DNA from: Spongisporangium articulatum
GTDB taxonomy: Bacteria; Actinomycetota; Actinomycetes; Actinomycetales; Kineosporiaceae
Direction: 5' to 3'
DNA: 64,000 nucleotides
Assembly (NCBI RefSeq): GCF_044465595.1
Contig: NZ_JBITLV010000001.1
Span: forward strand, 434,001-498,000
This document shows, one piece after another, positions 49,325 through 57,331 of this stretch. Made by a program: the position numbers and the translations under genes. The notes beneath the pieces were generated by a model. The model was not told where the DNA came from. It saw only the letters and a program-made list of their open reading frames with translations, and did no database searches. The stretch's first letter is position 1. Every line of letters begins with the position of its first letter.

Positions 49325-50131
49325 TCAGCGGCTGACGGAGCCGGCCGCGGCCAGGACCGAGCGGACGACGAGCGAGCGGAACTGCTCCTCGTCGACCGGC
49401 ACCGCGTCGGGGTAGCCGCGGCCCGAGTCGCGCACGATGAAGCCGGTGCGGGCCAGGTGCAGGGCGCCCAGGGTCTGCAGGTAGATCATGTTCGCGGTGA
49501 GGTCGGCGTCCTCGACCTTGAAGTCACCGGTGGCGGTGCCGTCCCGCAGCACGCGGGCGATGATCGACAGGCAGTTCACCAGCCGCTGGCCCAGGTGCTG
49601 CAGGGCCGCGTCGCTCAGCTCGTTGAGCAGGTAGTTGCCGGGCTGGCGCAGGATGGCCAGCGCGCAGTCGATGAAGGCCGGGTAGCGCAGGCAGAAGTCG
49701 GCGTAGGCGCCGGCGATGACGGCCAGCCGCTGCGGGGCGGCCAGCGCGGCGTCGTCCACCTCGGTCAGTTGCGCCGTCAGGTCCTCCAGGTACTCCGACA
49801 GGGTGAGCGCGAACAGCTCGTCCTTGCTGGAGAAGTGCCGGTAGATGATGGCCCGGTTCACCCCGACGGCCCGCGCGATGTCGTCGATGTTCGCGTCCCG
49901 CATCTCACGCTGGTCGAACAGCGCACGGGTGGCCGCGACGATCTCGCGGCGCCGTTCCCGGTGCCGGGCGGCCGCCCCGCCGCGGCGGCCGCGACCTGCG
50001 CTTTCCTCGCCGCCCGCCGCGCTCTTGCGGCGCGACGAACCCTTGCCCCGACCGGCGCGGGCCGCCCCTTGGGCGCCCTCGTCGTCGGGCGGCGGCACGG
50101 CTTCGCGTACCACCGAGGGGTTGGAGGTCAT
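49325..50131 (-). CDS. TetR-family regulator divergent from acyl-CoA dehydrogenase
   Basis: The 268-residue protein starts at 50131 with a 60-residue basic, Gly/Arg-rich N-terminal extension. The helix-turn-helix follows (EIVAATRALFDQREMRDANI, IARAVGVNRAIIYRHFSSKD) and then a C-terminal ligand domain (LAVIAGAYADFCLRYPAFID). Such regulators near acyl-CoA dehydrogenases usually sense acyl-CoA (inference). The 19-bp palindrome at 50162-50180 between the two divergent genes is its probable operator. The much longer reading frame upstream of 50131 is antisense to the dehydrogenase and is not used. Confidence 0.88.
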   Translation of the reverse strand: MTSNPSVVREAVPPPDDEGAQGAARAGRGKGSSRRKSAAGGEESAGRGRRGGAAARHRERRREIVAATRALFDQREMRDANIDDIARAVGVNRAIIYRHFSSKDELFALTLSEYLEDLTAQLTEVDDAALAAPQRLAVIAGAYADFCLRYPAFIDCALAILRQPGNYLLNELSDAALQHLGQRLVNCLSIIARVLRDGTATGDFKVEDADLTANMIYLQTLGALHLARTGFIVRDSGRGYPDAVPVDEEQFRSLVVRSVLAAAGSVSR

Positions 50132-50161
50132 ATCCACAGCATAGCGGGACTGTACTTTCGT

Positions 50162-50180
50162 GTGTAACTTGTAGTTACAC
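50162..50180. promoter_or_regulatory. Palindromic operator between tetR and acyl-CoA dehydrogenase
   Basis: GTGTAACT-TGT-AGTTACAC has perfect 8-base arms around a 3-base centre. It lies 31 bases before the tetR start and about 147 bases before the dehydrogenase start. It is the best candidate site for the adjacent TetR protein. CGGTAAC at 50186 next to it recurs in the 1262-1759 region. Confidence 0.75.
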
Positions 50181-50326
50181 TGCTCGGTAACAGCGCCGAC
50201 CCCGGGTCGCACGCGTGCCTGCCCATCGCACGGGCAGCTCGTCCGGACGGCGTCCACCTGACCACGAGACGCATGTACGGGAGCGAACCAGTGACCGACA
50301 CCACGATCAGCACCAAGGAGGCAGCC

Positions 50327-51658
50327 GTGGCGGAGCAGCAGTTCGAAGCCCCGACCGCTGAGGTGGCTGCCAGCAAGATGGCCTCCATGGTGGCCGAGAT
50401 CTCGGCCGAGCGGTCGAAGCCGGGCTGGGCCACCTTCAGCCTCGAACTCAACGACGAGCAGCGCGAGCTGCAGGAGTGGGTGCACGACTTCGCGGAGAAC
50501 GTCATCCGCCCGGCCGCGCACGAGTACGACGAGGCCGAGACGACCCCGTGGCCGATCATCCAGGAGGCCGCCAAGATCGGCCTGTACTCCCTGGACTCGA
50601 CCGTCAACTTCTTCATCGACCCGTCGGGGCTGCTGCTGCCGATCGTCTCGGAGGAGCTGTTCTGGGGCGACGCCGGCATCGGCATGGCGCTGTCCGGCAC
50701 CCAGCTGGCCAGCTCGGCCATCTTCGCCAACGGCACCCAGGAGCAGATCGTCGAGTTCATCCCGCGCTGCTACGGCACCGAGGCCGAGCCGCAGGTCGCC
50801 GCCTTCTGCTCGTCCGAGCCGGACGCCGGGTCCGACGTCTCCTCGATGCGCACCCGCGCCCGCTACGACGAGGCCACCGACGAGTGGGTGCTCTCGGGCC
50901 AGAAGGCCTGGGCGACCAACGGTGGCATCGCCGACATCCACGTCATCGTCGCGGCCGTCGAGCCGGAGCTGAAGGCCAAGGGCCAGGCCGCCTTCATCGT
51001 GCCGAAGTCCGAGGTCAAGGGCCTCGAGCAGGGCAAGAAGCTGAAGAAGCACGGTCTGCGCGCCTCGCACACCGCCGAGCTCTTCCTCGACGAGGTCCGC
51101 ATCCCCGGCCGCTACCTGCTGGGTGGCAAGGAGAAGCTGGACAAGCGCATCGCCAAGGCCAAGGAGGGCTCGACCGGCGGCAAGAACGCCTCGATGTCCA
51201 CCTTCGAGCTGTCCCGCCACGTCGTCGGCGCCCAGGCGCTCGGTATCGCCCGGGCGGCGTACGAGTACGCGCTGGACTACGCCAAGGAGCGGGTGCAGTT
51301 CGGCCGGCCGATCATCGACAACCAGGGCATCGCGTTCAAGCTCGCCGACATGAAGGTCGAGCTCGACGCCGCCCGCCTGCTGGTGTGGCGGGCCGGCTGG
51401 ATGTCCGCGGGGCTCATGCGCGGCAAGCCGGTCCCCTACAACGCGGCCGAGGGCTCGCAGGCCAAGCTGAAGGCCTCCGAGGTCGCCGTGCGGGCCACCG
51501 AGGAAGCCATCCAGATCCTGGGCGGCAACGGCTACACCCGCGAGTACCCGGTGGAGCGCATGCACCGGGACGCGAAGATCTACACGATCTTCGAGGGCAC
51601 CTCGGAGATCCAGCGCCTGGTGATCTCGCGCGCGATCTCGGGTCTGCGCATCCGCTGA
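50327..51658 (+). CDS. Acyl-CoA dehydrogenase
   Basis: This FAD enzyme introduces the trans-2 double bond in acyl-CoA and passes electrons to electron-transfer flavoprotein. The 443-residue protein shows the ACAD signatures: an FAD/substrate loop (AAFCSSEPDAGSDVSSMRTR), WVLSGQKAWATNGGIAD, the motif KERVQFGRPIIDNQGIAFKL, QILGGNGYTREYPVERMHRD and IFEGTSEIQRLVISRAI with the expected catalytic Glu. The GTG at 50327 is chosen because AAGGAGG lies 5 bases before it; an ATG 18 codons upstream has no ribosome-binding site. Electrons could reach the membrane through the EtfD-like protein at 1760 (inference). Confidence 0.93.
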   Translation: MAEQQFEAPTAEVAASKMASMVAEISAERSKPGWATFSLELNDEQRELQEWVHDFAENVIRPAAHEYDEAETTPWPIIQEAAKIGLYSLDSTVNFFIDPSGLLLPIVSEELFWGDAGIGMALSGTQLASSAIFANGTQEQIVEFIPRCYGTEAEPQVAAFCSSEPDAGSDVSSMRTRARYDEATDEWVLSGQKAWATNGGIADIHVIVAAVEPELKAKGQAAFIVPKSEVKGLEQGKKLKKHGLRASHTAELFLDEVRIPGRYLLGGKEKLDKRIAKAKEGSTGGKNASMSTFELSRHVVGAQALGIARAAYEYALDYAKERVQFGRPIIDNQGIAFKLADMKVELDAARLLVWRAGWMSAGLMRGKPVPYNAAEGSQAKLKASEVAVRATEEAIQILGGNGYTREYPVERMHRDAKIYTIFEGTSEIQRLVISRAISGLRIR

Positions 51659-51694
51659 CCCCACCGGGCGCTCTGCGCCCGGTCGCACGACCCG

Positions 51695-51737
51695 CTCGGC
51701 GCCGTCCCCCATGCACTGCCAGGGGGACGGCGCCGAG
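51695..51737 (+). terminator. Terminator after acyl-CoA dehydrogenase
   Basis: A perfect 16-bp stem (51695-51710 with 51722-51737) and an 11-base loop follow the stop by 36 bases. A small GGGCGC/GCGCCC hairpin precedes it at 51666-51680. The 128 bases from here to the next gene hold no other feature except the element shared with 62232 (see findings). Confidence 0.85.
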
Positions 51738-51865
51738 CCCGTTCGGGGGACCGGCGGGAGTTTTTCCGCCCCGACGCCTCATGCCCCGGGCGTGATCGGG
51801 GACAAACCGCCGGGGTTGGGCCGAGCGGGTGACAGCGGTGCGCAGATGTCCACCCGCCTGCCGGG

Positions 51866-52807
51866 GTGCCGACGTGGATCATCGTGGCAGACACGATCCG
51901 GCGCGGAGCCGCCCACCACGGGCGGACGGGGGCGCTCCTGGCGCTCAGCCTCCTGATCGTGATCCTGGCCGTCAGCCTGCTCGAACCCGGCTGGGCGCAC
52001 GGCGCCGACGACGGTTCGAACTCCGCGTTCGCCGGCGACGACCCGAACGCGACGGCCGCCGCGACCGCCACCCCGGTCACCGTGCAGTACGGGAAGGACG
52101 CCCGGCAGTACTACCTGGCCTGGATCCCGCCGCAGCCCACCACCCGGACCGCCGTCGTCGTCGTGCACGGCGGCTACTGGATCGGTGGGTCCCCGACCAG
52201 CGTGAGCGGCCTCAACAAGAAGTTGTACGCGGACGGGATCCCGTCCTTCTCGGTCGGCTACCGGCTGGCCGAGGAGGCGAAGTGGCCGGCCCAGCGCACC
52301 GACGTCCTGGCCGCCATGTCGGACATCAAGAGCAAGGCCGACTCCTACGCAATCAGCCCGCGCCGGGTGGCGTTGATCGGTTCGTCGGCCGGTGGGCACA
52401 TCGCCCTGGCCATCGCCAGCACCGAGGGGGCCAAGGCCACCTGCGCGGCCATCTCGTACTCGGCGCCGACCTCCATCGACCTGGCCCAGAGCGACGCCGG
52501 CGGTGACGCCCGCCGCGACCGGCTCGCCACCGCGGCCCAGCGACTGGCGCCCACGGTGAAGCAGAAGAAGACCGCGAACCTGCCGGTGTCGCCGTCCAGC
52601 AGCGACGCGCCCGCGCTCCTGTTCGCCGGGCAGCGGGAGTGGCTGCCGTACGTGAACTCGTCGTTGTACGTGAACGCCTACAAGGGCACGGGGCTGGCCG
52701 TGCAGCCGGTGATCCTGTCCGCGGTGAGCGAGCACGCCCAGGCCTACGCGCTGAACATGCCGCTGGTCTGGCGGATGACCACCAAGTTCCTCGACGAACA
52801 CTGCTGA
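51866..52807 (+). CDS. Exported alpha/beta hydrolase (esterase-like), paralogue 1
   Basis: The 313-residue protein has an N-terminal export signal or anchor (GALLALSLLIVILAVSLLEP) and an alpha/beta-hydrolase domain. Oxyanion motif HGGYW (about 101-105), nucleophile Ser174 in GSSAGGH, acid Glu258 (GQREW) and His290 (SEHAQAY) form a likely triad. Cys193 and the very last residue Cys313 are conserved in all three paralogues and may form a disulphide outside the cell. The fold-3/carboxylesterase type suggests ester hydrolysis; the substrate is unknown. The GTG start lacks a clear ribosome-binding site. It is followed by inverted repeat E and paralogue 2. Confidence 0.85.
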   Translation: MPTWIIVADTIRRGAAHHGRTGALLALSLLIVILAVSLLEPGWAHGADDGSNSAFAGDDPNATAAATATPVTVQYGKDARQYYLAWIPPQPTTRTAVVVVHGGYWIGGSPTSVSGLNKKLYADGIPSFSVGYRLAEEAKWPAQRTDVLAAMSDIKSKADSYAISPRRVALIGSSAGGHIALAIASTEGAKATCAAISYSAPTSIDLAQSDAGGDARRDRLATAAQRLAPTVKQKKTANLPVSPSSSDAPALLFAGQREWLPYVNSSLYVNAYKGTGLAVQPVILSAVSEHAQAYALNMPLVWRMTTKFLDEHC

Positions 52808-52890
52808 ATCCCTCGGTGATCATGCGCAAACGCATGATTCACCCCGTCCCATCGCCCGAATCATGCGTTTGCGCATGATCACCGAGGGAT
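52808..52890. terminator. Long perfect inverted repeat (GTGATCATG family, copy E)
   Basis: Arms of 33 bases (52808-52840 and 52858-52890) pair without mismatch around a 17-base loop. They contain GTGATCATGCGCAAACGC. It begins one base after the stop of hydrolase 1 and stands between two genes on the same strand, the only non-convergent copy. The inner part of the arm differs from copies B, C and D, but the GTGATCATGC core is the same. Confidence 0.8.
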
Positions 52891-53004
52891 GAGGGGTTGC
52901 TTCCGTAAAGCGGCGTCCAGGCGTTAATGTCGGGTTTCGCCGTGTGCCGGGACCCGACCGCGCCACGGGCGGCGCGGAGGTGGGGATTGGCGGGCCCGGG
53001 AGGC

Positions 53005-54129
53005 GTGCGGCTGCAGGACGTCGAGCCGCCCACTGAGCAGGCGCCCCCCGGCGAGCTGGTCCAACAGTACGACGACGACTACCGGCACTACCGCGCCGGT
53101 CAGCACCGCGTCGGGCGCCTGGGCCGGTTGGACGCCGCCCCCGGCCTCCGACGCCGGCTCGGCCGGGCCGGGCGGTTGGAGTTCGGGGCCCGCGCGGCCA
53201 TCGTGGTCGGAACCGTGGCGGCCGCCGTCCTGGCCGGCTGGCTCGTCGCACCCGGCCTGACGTCGGACCGCTCGGCACCGACCAGCGCCGTCGGCCCCGT
53301 GGTCCCGGCCGCGACCACCGCCCCGAGCCCGTCACTGGCGATCGGGAGCCCGCTGGCCACGAGCGACGCGGTGGGGGCCACCGCCGCGATCCCGTTCGAA
53401 CTCACCTACGGCAAGCACCGGCGGCAGAACTACCTCGCCTACCTGCCGGAGCGGCGGACCTCGCAGCTGGCGGTCGTCGTGGTGCACGGCGGCGGTTGGG
53501 TGGCCGGGGACGCGCAGGCGGTGTCGGCGTTCAACCAGCGCTTGTACGACGCGGGGATCGCCTCGTTCTCGATCAACTACCGGCTGGCCACCGACGCGCG
53601 CTGGCCCGCCCAGCGCGAGGACCTCGCCTCGGCGCTGGCCGACATCCGGTCGCACGCCCGCACGTGGGGTTTCAACGTCAACACCGTCGCCGTGATGGGG
53701 ATCTCGGCCGGTGGCCACATCGCGCTCGATCTCGCCAGCGGGCCCCGGGCGAACGAGACGTGCGGGGTGGTCTCGTACTCGGGGCCGACCTCGATGGACC
53801 TCGTGCTGGAGGACGCCGGGCAGGGGCCGAAGCAGCGCGACCTGGCCGCCGCCGTCCGGAAGCTGACCCCCACCAGGGCCCTGCGCGCGTCCGCCACCGT
53901 GCCGCACACGCCCGGCCCGGACGACGCCCCGGCCCTGCTGTTCGCCGGCCAGTACGACTGGGTCGACGCGCGCAACACGTCGCAGTACGGCGCGGCCTAC
54001 GCGGGCGTCCCGCTCGAGGTCGACGCCGTGGTGCTGCCGGGCGAGCAGCGGCACGCCAGCGCCTACGCGCTCACCGTGCCGTCGGTGTGGAACCGGACGA
54101 TGGACTTCCTGACCCGCAACTGCGCCTGA
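53005..54129 (+). CDS. Membrane-anchored alpha/beta hydrolase, paralogue 2
   Basis: From the GTG at 53005 the protein has 374 residues: a basic cytoplasmic part (1-63), one membrane helix (64-84, AAIVVGTVAAAVLAGWLVAP), a Ser/Thr/Pro linker and an external alpha/beta-hydrolase domain. Oxyanion HGGGW, nucleophile Ser234 (GISAGGH), Asp318 (GQYDW) and His350 (EQRHASAY) are seen, with Cys253 and Cys373 matching the cysteine pair of the other paralogues. The start is uncertain: an ATG at 52927 is in frame, but the codons between look non-coding. It differs from paralogues 1 and 3 by its anchor and the usual Asp as acid residue. Confidence 0.82.
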   Translation: MRLQDVEPPTEQAPPGELVQQYDDDYRHYRAGQHRVGRLGRLDAAPGLRRRLGRAGRLEFGARAAIVVGTVAAAVLAGWLVAPGLTSDRSAPTSAVGPVVPAATTAPSPSLAIGSPLATSDAVGATAAIPFELTYGKHRRQNYLAYLPERRTSQLAVVVVHGGGWVAGDAQAVSAFNQRLYDAGIASFSINYRLATDARWPAQREDLASALADIRSHARTWGFNVNTVAVMGISAGGHIALDLASGPRANETCGVVSYSGPTSMDLVLEDAGQGPKQRDLAAAVRKLTPTRALRASATVPHTPGPDDAPALLFAGQYDWVDARNTSQYGAAYAGVPLEVDAVVLPGEQRHASAYALTVPSVWNRTMDFLTRNCA

Positions 54130-54136
54130 CCCCTCG

Positions 54137-54223
54137 GTCGTGATCATGCAGAAGTCCCCCGACCACGACCCTGACCGCAGGCCGGGGCGCGCAAGCCGCG
54201 GGGACTTTCTGCATGATCACGAC
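54137..54223. terminator. Long inverted repeat (GTGATCATG family, copy D)
   Basis: The left arm (54137-54159) and right arm (54200-54223) pair over 23 bases with one bulged A. Both begin or end with the GTCGTGATCATGCAGAA core. It lies between the convergent hydrolase 2 and heparinase-like genes, and the TGA stop of the latter is part of the right arm. Confidence 0.78.
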
Positions 54224-56076
54224 GGGAAGGTGGTCAGGGCCAGGACGAACCGCTGGGAGTCGGCACCGGCGATGACCTTCAGGGTCGGGCGGCCGTTGGC
54301 GCTGGTCCCCGTCTGGGTCGAGAGGGGCGCGTCGGTGGGGGCGATCACCGTGGTCACGCTCGACGTGGCGCCGCCCGCCTTCGCGACGAGCGGCACGGTG
54401 ACGACGGTGCCGTCGGCCTTCTTGCCGTAGGTCGTGCCGAACACGCCCAACGTCGAGCCGGCCGGGGAGACGCTCGCGTCGCCGGTGGTGATGAACGAGC
54501 CGGTGCGCTTCAGCCCGGTGGCGGTGACGCCGTCCAGCCGCAGCTGCGCACCGCCGGCCACGGCCGTGGAGGTGACCATCGGCGACAGCACCCACTGCTG
54601 CTTCACGGCCGAACTCCCCGTCGGCGCCGGACCGGTGGTGCGGACGAAGTCCTGCACGACGAGGGCGTCGAGGCTGCGCAGGTAGTAGACGCAGCGCAGC
54701 AGCTGGACGCCGGTCGTCGCCTGGTAGGCGGTGTCCAGCACGCACGTCTTGTCGACGAGATCGGAGCTGCTCGAATACTTCACGACGCCCGGCGCGTTCG
54801 TGGTCATGGAGCCGGTCGGGACCAGGGCACTGTGCGCGCCGCGCTTGGTGATGAACCCGCGCAGCGCGCTGCCGTCGTAGCGGTAGGGGCCCGGATCACC
54901 GATCCAGCTGACGCCCTTGCTGAAGAAGGTGACGGACGTCGTGTCGAGGTGGCGGTGCGCGGTCAGCGGGGCCTGCGTCGAGGTACGCAACGAGTAGAAC
55001 GACGAGAGCCCGTCGCGGTTGCCGGCCCGCCAGCCCGAGTGGCCGAAGACGTACCCGCCCTGCCACCGGCTGTACAGGGTGCTGGGTCTCGTCCCCTCCG
55101 CCCCCTTGGTGGCCAGCCAGTTCGCCGAGCTCGTCGACGGGTAGACCCCCGTGCGGATCGTCTTCAGCTCACCGTCGCCGATGGACTCGATCCGCCGGTC
55201 GGGCCGGCTGGCCTGGGTCAGGAAGTCGGCCTGCCGCGAGATGAGCGTCCGGGTCGCGTCGGCGTCGCCCGAGAGCCCGTACGCGGTGAGGACTTTCGCC
55301 GTCCGGACCAGGATCTCGCCGAGGTAGGCCCCGTACCCGGGGGCGCCCTCGATGTCGGAGCCGTCGGGGTTCATCAGGGTCGAGCGCAGGGCGGCCACGT
55401 TGGCGACCGCCGCGGCCCGCTGGCTCGTCGTGCCCGCCTCGTAGGCCCCGGCCAGGGCCGCCAGCTGGGCGTTCAGCATCGTGTTGTTGGCCCCGGTGGT
55501 GGTGAAGGCCGCGAGCAGGACCCCCAGGTCGATCTTGATCTGGGCCGCCATCCAGGCCTTCTCGGACTTGTCGGTGAGCAGCCGGTGCGCACAGACGAAG
55601 GTCCCGAGCCGGAACCCGGCGTACTGGGGGTGGTTGATCCACTTCGTACGGTCGGCCACCGGGTGGTCGGCGACCCAGTCGTGCAGCAGCGCGACGAACC
55701 GGGCCGTCTGGGCGGCCGCCTGCTTGTTGCCCGGCCGGGTGCCCTCGCGCAGCAGGGGCAGCGCCCAGTGCAGGGAGTTCATGTACCGGTCGCCGGCGGT
55801 GTCGAGGCCGGCCTGCGGCTTCCAGTTCGGGTTCTTGGCCAGCTTCATGGTGCCGTACATGCCCATGTCGACGGTGCCGGCCATGATGGCCGTCGCCTTC
55901 GCCGACTCGTCGGTGGGCACCTTCAGCGTGTGCATGCTGTTGCAGATGGCGTCCTCGGCCCGCACGCCGGTGGCCCCGGTCGCCGCCGAGGACGGCCCGA
56001 CCAACAGGGCGATACCGGACAGCAGGGCGAAAACGCTGACGGGTATGGCTTTTCGTGCACAGGAGCGGCCACGCAT
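54217..56076 (-). CDS. Secreted heparinase II/III-like protein
   Basis: The 619-residue protein has a Sec signal peptide (MRGRSCARKAIPVSVFALLS, then GIALLVGPSSAATGA), an alpha-helical (alpha/alpha)n toroid (about 40-300) and a C-terminal beta-sandwich part. The stretch LTAHRHLDTTSVTFFSKGVS, WIGDPG matches the heparinase II/III-family signature in which a His/Asp pair lies in the active site. It would cleave an acidic polysaccharide by elimination; the substrate is not evident. The start at 56076 is set by the signal peptide. It is 103 bases downstream of the amidohydrolase genes on the same strand, but with no sign of coupling. Confidence 0.75.
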   Translation of the reverse strand: MRGRSCARKAIPVSVFALLSGIALLVGPSSAATGATGVRAEDAICNSMHTLKVPTDESAKATAIMAGTVDMGMYGTMKLAKNPNWKPQAGLDTAGDRYMNSLHWALPLLREGTRPGNKQAAAQTARFVALLHDWVADHPVADRTKWINHPQYAGFRLGTFVCAHRLLTDKSEKAWMAAQIKIDLGVLLAAFTTTGANNTMLNAQLAALAGAYEAGTTSQRAAAVANVAALRSTLMNPDGSDIEGAPGYGAYLGEILVRTAKVLTAYGLSGDADATRTLISRQADFLTQASRPDRRIESIGDGELKTIRTGVYPSTSSANWLATKGAEGTRPSTLYSRWQGGYVFGHSGWRAGNRDGLSSFYSLRTSTQAPLTAHRHLDTTSVTFFSKGVSWIGDPGPYRYDGSALRGFITKRGAHSALVPTGSMTTNAPGVVKYSSSSDLVDKTCVLDTAYQATTGVQLLRCVYYLRSLDALVVQDFVRTTGPAPTGSSAVKQQWVLSPMVTSTAVAGGAQLRLDGVTATGLKRTGSFITTGDASVSPAGSTLGVFGTTYGKKADGTVVTVPLVAKAGGATSSVTTVIAPTDAPLSTQTGTSANGRPTLKVIAGADSQRFVLALTTFPS

Positions 56077-56179
56077 GCGGCCAGTCTGGCCCGGCGGTCC
56101 GTGAACGGCGTGCAACCGGGAGTGGGGTGATTCCGGTCAACCGGAGCCCGGATCACCCCACCACCCGGCGGCCGCGTGC

Positions 56180-56599
56180 TCAGGTCAGGACCGGGCGGGA
56201 CAGGTAGTTGCGCCAACTGCCGAACGACGTGATGTCCCGGGCGCCGACCTCCGCGAAGCCCTCGCACACGAACCCGTGGACCAGGCTCCCGTCGTCCAGC
56301 ACCACGGACCCGATGGCCAGCGGGGAGGCGACGGTGACCATCAGCGCGCCCAGCCCGGCCACCGGCAGCCGGTAGAGCTCGACCTCCACCGAGGCACCGC
56401 CGTCCGGGCACCGGATCAGACCGGGGCGGTCGTGGTCGCCGCCGGCGGCGGCCAGCAGGACCATCCGGTACACCGGCGCCGTACGGGTCAGCGAGACCAG
56501 CACCGCCCCGAGCGATTCCAGCACCGGGTGCAGCGGCTGCCCCTGCAGATGAGCCCCGCACACCGCCAGCAGTGCGGTGTGTTCGGGGCCTGCCGTCAC
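56180..56599 (-). CDS. Stand-alone allophanate hydrolase C-terminal domain protein
   Basis: The 139-residue protein matches the C-terminal domain of allophanate hydrolase (AtzF), a gamma-glutamylcyclotransferase-like fold. Visible features are LLAVCGAHLQGQPLHPVLES, the middle TAPVYRMVLLA, and the end SPLAIGSVVLDDGSLVHGFV, CEGFAEVGARDITSFGSWRN. In full-length enzymes this part acts on the N-carboxycarbamate product of the amidase part. Here no amidase part is fused. The GTG start overlaps the stop of the amidohydrolase gene (GTGA), which strongly suggests a joint role in degrading urea-like compounds such as biuret or triuret (inference). Confidence 0.78.
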   Translation of the reverse strand: MTAGPEHTALLAVCGAHLQGQPLHPVLESLGAVLVSLTRTAPVYRMVLLAAAGGDHDRPGLIRCPDGGASVEVELYRLPVAGLGALMVTVASPLAIGSVVLDDGSLVHGFVCEGFAEVGARDITSFGSWRNYLSRPVLT

Positions 56600-57309
56600 G
56601 CGACTCCTACGGTGACGGACCGCAGGGCGGCGATGAGCGCCGCCGAGGTGGCGACGGCGCCGAACACGCCGCCCTGCATCGTGACCATCTTGAGGGCGGC
56701 CTCGTGGTTGCCCGGGTCGGTGGCCCCGGTGGCGTCGGACAGGATCAGGCACTCGTACCCGCGGTCGTTGGCGTCCCGCATCGTCGTGTGCACGCAGACG
56801 TCGGTGGTGATGCCCGTGAAGATCAGGTGCGTAACCCCTTTCGTGCGCAGCAGGAGGTCGAGGTCGGTGGCGTAGAACGACCCCTTGCCGGGTTTGTCGA
56901 TGATCTCCTCGCCCGGCCCCGGTGCCATCTCCGGGACGATCTCCCAGCCCGGCTCGCCGCGCACCAGGATGCGGCCGCACGGGCCGTCGTCACCGATGCC
57001 GGCGCCGATCTGCTTGCTGCGCCACAGCTTGTTGGGCGGGCAGTCGGCCAGGTCGGGCCGGTGACCCTCGCGGGTGTGGAAGATGTGCAGGCCCGCGGCC
57101 CGGGCGGCCGCCAGTACTTCGGCGGCCGGCCCGAGCGGGGTGCGCGTCAGCGACAGGTCGTACCCCATGCGATCGACGTAGCCGCCGACACCGCAGAAGT
57201 CCGTCTGCCAGTCGATGTTGATCAGCGCGGTGGTCCCCGCGGTGAAGCCACCGTCGTACGGCCAGCCGTACGGGGCGGACTCCACCGCGGGGAACGTCGT
57301 CGTCGTCAT
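56596..57309 (-). CDS. Isochorismatase-fold cysteine amidohydrolase (biuret/triuret/ureidoacrylate hydrolase type)
   Basis: The 237-residue enzyme belongs to the cysteine hydrolase family. Asp33 (LINIDWQTDFC), a Lys in IIDKPGKGSFYAT (139 or 142) and Cys172 in TGITTDVCVHTT give the catalytic set. Related enzymes hydrolyse biuret (BiuH), triuret (TrtA) or ureidoacrylate (RutB). Coupling to an AtzF C-terminal domain favours biuret or triuret over ureidoacrylate, but this is inference. It follows the transporter binding protein by 22 bases and probably acts on the imported compound in the cytoplasm. Confidence 0.85.
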   Translation of the reverse strand: MTTTTFPAVESAPYGWPYDGGFTAGTTALINIDWQTDFCGVGGYVDRMGYDLSLTRTPLGPAAEVLAAARAAGLHIFHTREGHRPDLADCPPNKLWRSKQIGAGIGDDGPCGRILVRGEPGWEIVPEMAPGPGEEIIDKPGKGSFYATDLDLLLRTKGVTHLIFTGITTDVCVHTTMRDANDRGYECLILSDATGATDPGNHEAALKMVTMQGGVFGAVATSAALIAALRSVTVGVA

Positions 57310-57331
57310 GAGTTCGACAGTCTCGTCTCGA

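Noticed and set aside
50132..51712. Upstream extension of the TetR gene to about 795 residues, antisense to the acyl-CoA dehydrogenase
   Set aside because: The TetR protein has a proper start at 50131. The extension contradicts the clear sense gene and crosses the palindromic operator.
52927..53004. ATG at 52927 as start of hydrolase 2
   Set aside because: The extra 26 codons include rare AGG, GGA and TTG codons and have no ribosome-binding site. The GTG at 53005 begins typical coding sequence, though its own GGGAGG is close.
4046..54223. GTGATCATG repeats as a CRISPR-like or transposon array
   Set aside because: Copies are single, far apart, lie at gene ends, have no spacers, target-site duplications or transposase, and vary in inner sequence.
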